A stretch of 6,307 nt of DNA from Cytophagales bacterium (GTDB taxonomy: Bacteria > Bacteroidota > Bacteroidia > Cytophagales > Cyclobacteriaceae): NCBI GenBank assembly GCA_024643485.1, contig JAHEMU010000163.1:1-6307 (forward strand). Reading direction: 5' to 3'. The position numbers and the translations under genes are program-made. The notes under the pieces were generated by a model, which was not told where the DNA came from, ran no database searches, and saw only the letters and a program-made list of their open reading frames with translations. Each line of letters begins with the position of its first letter. Positions within the stretch are counted from its first letter, which is position 1. Below, in pieces: positions 5,945 to 6,307 of the stretch.

Positions 5945-6307
5945 ATGGAAATCGTTTGGGAAATCATTGGAATAATACTGTGTTTCGTAGGCATCGTTGG
6001 ATGTTTTATACCTATACTTCCTGGTCCGCCGATTAGCTATATCGCCATTCTTATCCTGCACTTTTTAACCCCCGTAAACCTCACAACTGATTTTCTGATT
6101 TTTTGGCTAATCGTTGTTATCTTAGTGACTGCGGTCGATTTTATTATGCCGATGATTGGTGCGAAAAAAATGGGTGGTTCTTCTTATGGCCTTTGGGGGT
6201 GTGGAATAGGGTTCGTTATTGGATTTTTCATCTTCCCACCGTTTGGGTTCTTATTATTTGCCGCTTTAGGCGCATTAATAGGAGAAATGATGGCTGGAAA
6301 ATCAGGC
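5945..6307 (+). CDS. DUF456 family membrane protein, C-terminus cut by window edge
   Basis: Hand translation gives 121 open codons from the ATG at 5945 to the window end. The product is very hydrophobic, with about four to five membrane segments (roughly 5-23, 28-45, 50-70, 84-98 and 99-115). It has the DUF456 pattern: GCFIPILPGPP near 19-29, a charged cytoplasmic-type loop GAKKMGGSSYG at 72-82, then IFPPFG and GALIGEMMAG at 109-118, glycine-rich like the family's C-terminal repeats. Bacteroidota members are about 160-170 aa, so some 40-50 residues are missing. No function is established for the family. There is no Shine-Dalgarno before the ATG. It follows the OmpA-domain gene by 14 bp, suggesting one transcript and a possible joint envelope role. 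Confidence 0.8.
   Translation, partial: MEIVWEIIGIILCFVGIVGCFIPILPGPPISYIAILILHFLTPVNLTTDFLIFWLIVVILVTAVDFIMPMIGAKKMGGSSYGLWGCGIGFVIGFFIFPPFGFLLFAALGALIGEMMAGKSG

Overview
This AT-rich window (6307 bp, fairly low GC by eye) looks like the chromosome of a Bacteroidota member, probably Cytophagia- or Flavobacteriia-like. The evidence is the lack of clear Shine-Dalgarno sites, promoter-like TAnnTTTG / TTTG boxes, a HAMP-GAF-PAS sensor with the 'EELQATQEEM' coiled coil common in that phylum, and the Bacteroidota-style DUF456 and OmpA-domain proteins. Assignment below phylum is a guess. I see no mobile element, tRNA, rRNA or CRISPR array.

Layout. (1) 1-930, minus: the N-terminal 310 codons of an L-2-hydroxyglutarate oxidase (LhgO), starting at GTG and cut by the window edge. 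A good Bacteroidota-type promoter lies just upstream. (2) 1077-1595, plus: a secreted YfiR/HmsC-like (DUF4154) periplasmic protein. (3) 1775-3727, plus: a 650-aa inner-membrane sensor made of a periplasmic helical domain, two HAMP-like segments, GAF, coiled coil and PAS. It has no kinase, GGDEF or other recognisable output domain. (4) 3744-3781: a strong bidirectional terminator between convergent genes. (5) 3933-4559, minus: an exported peptide-methionine sulfoxide reductase MsrA. (6) 4745-5323, plus: a secreted protein of two tandem beta-sandwich-like repeats, followed by a strong terminator hairpin. An upstream segment can pair with that hairpin in a mutually exclusive fold. (7) 5502-5930 and 5945-6307, plus: a small secreted OmpA/Pal-type peptidoglycan-binding protein and a DUF456 membrane protein cut by the window edge. 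They are 14 bp apart and probably co-transcribed.

How they may work together. Most of the products act at the cell envelope. The strongest functional pairing is YfiR-like protein plus membrane sensor. In gamma-proteobacteria YfiR is a periplasmic repressor of the diguanylate cyclase YfiN (HAMP-GGDEF). Here the same kind of periplasmic protein sits beside a receptor that keeps transmembrane and HAMP parts but replaces GGDEF with GAF-coiled coil-PAS. This suggests a YfiR-type envelope signalling module that does not itself make c-di-GMP, and it is the best candidate here for something not fully described. The second most interesting item is the terminator/antiterminator-like RNA at 5346-5454.
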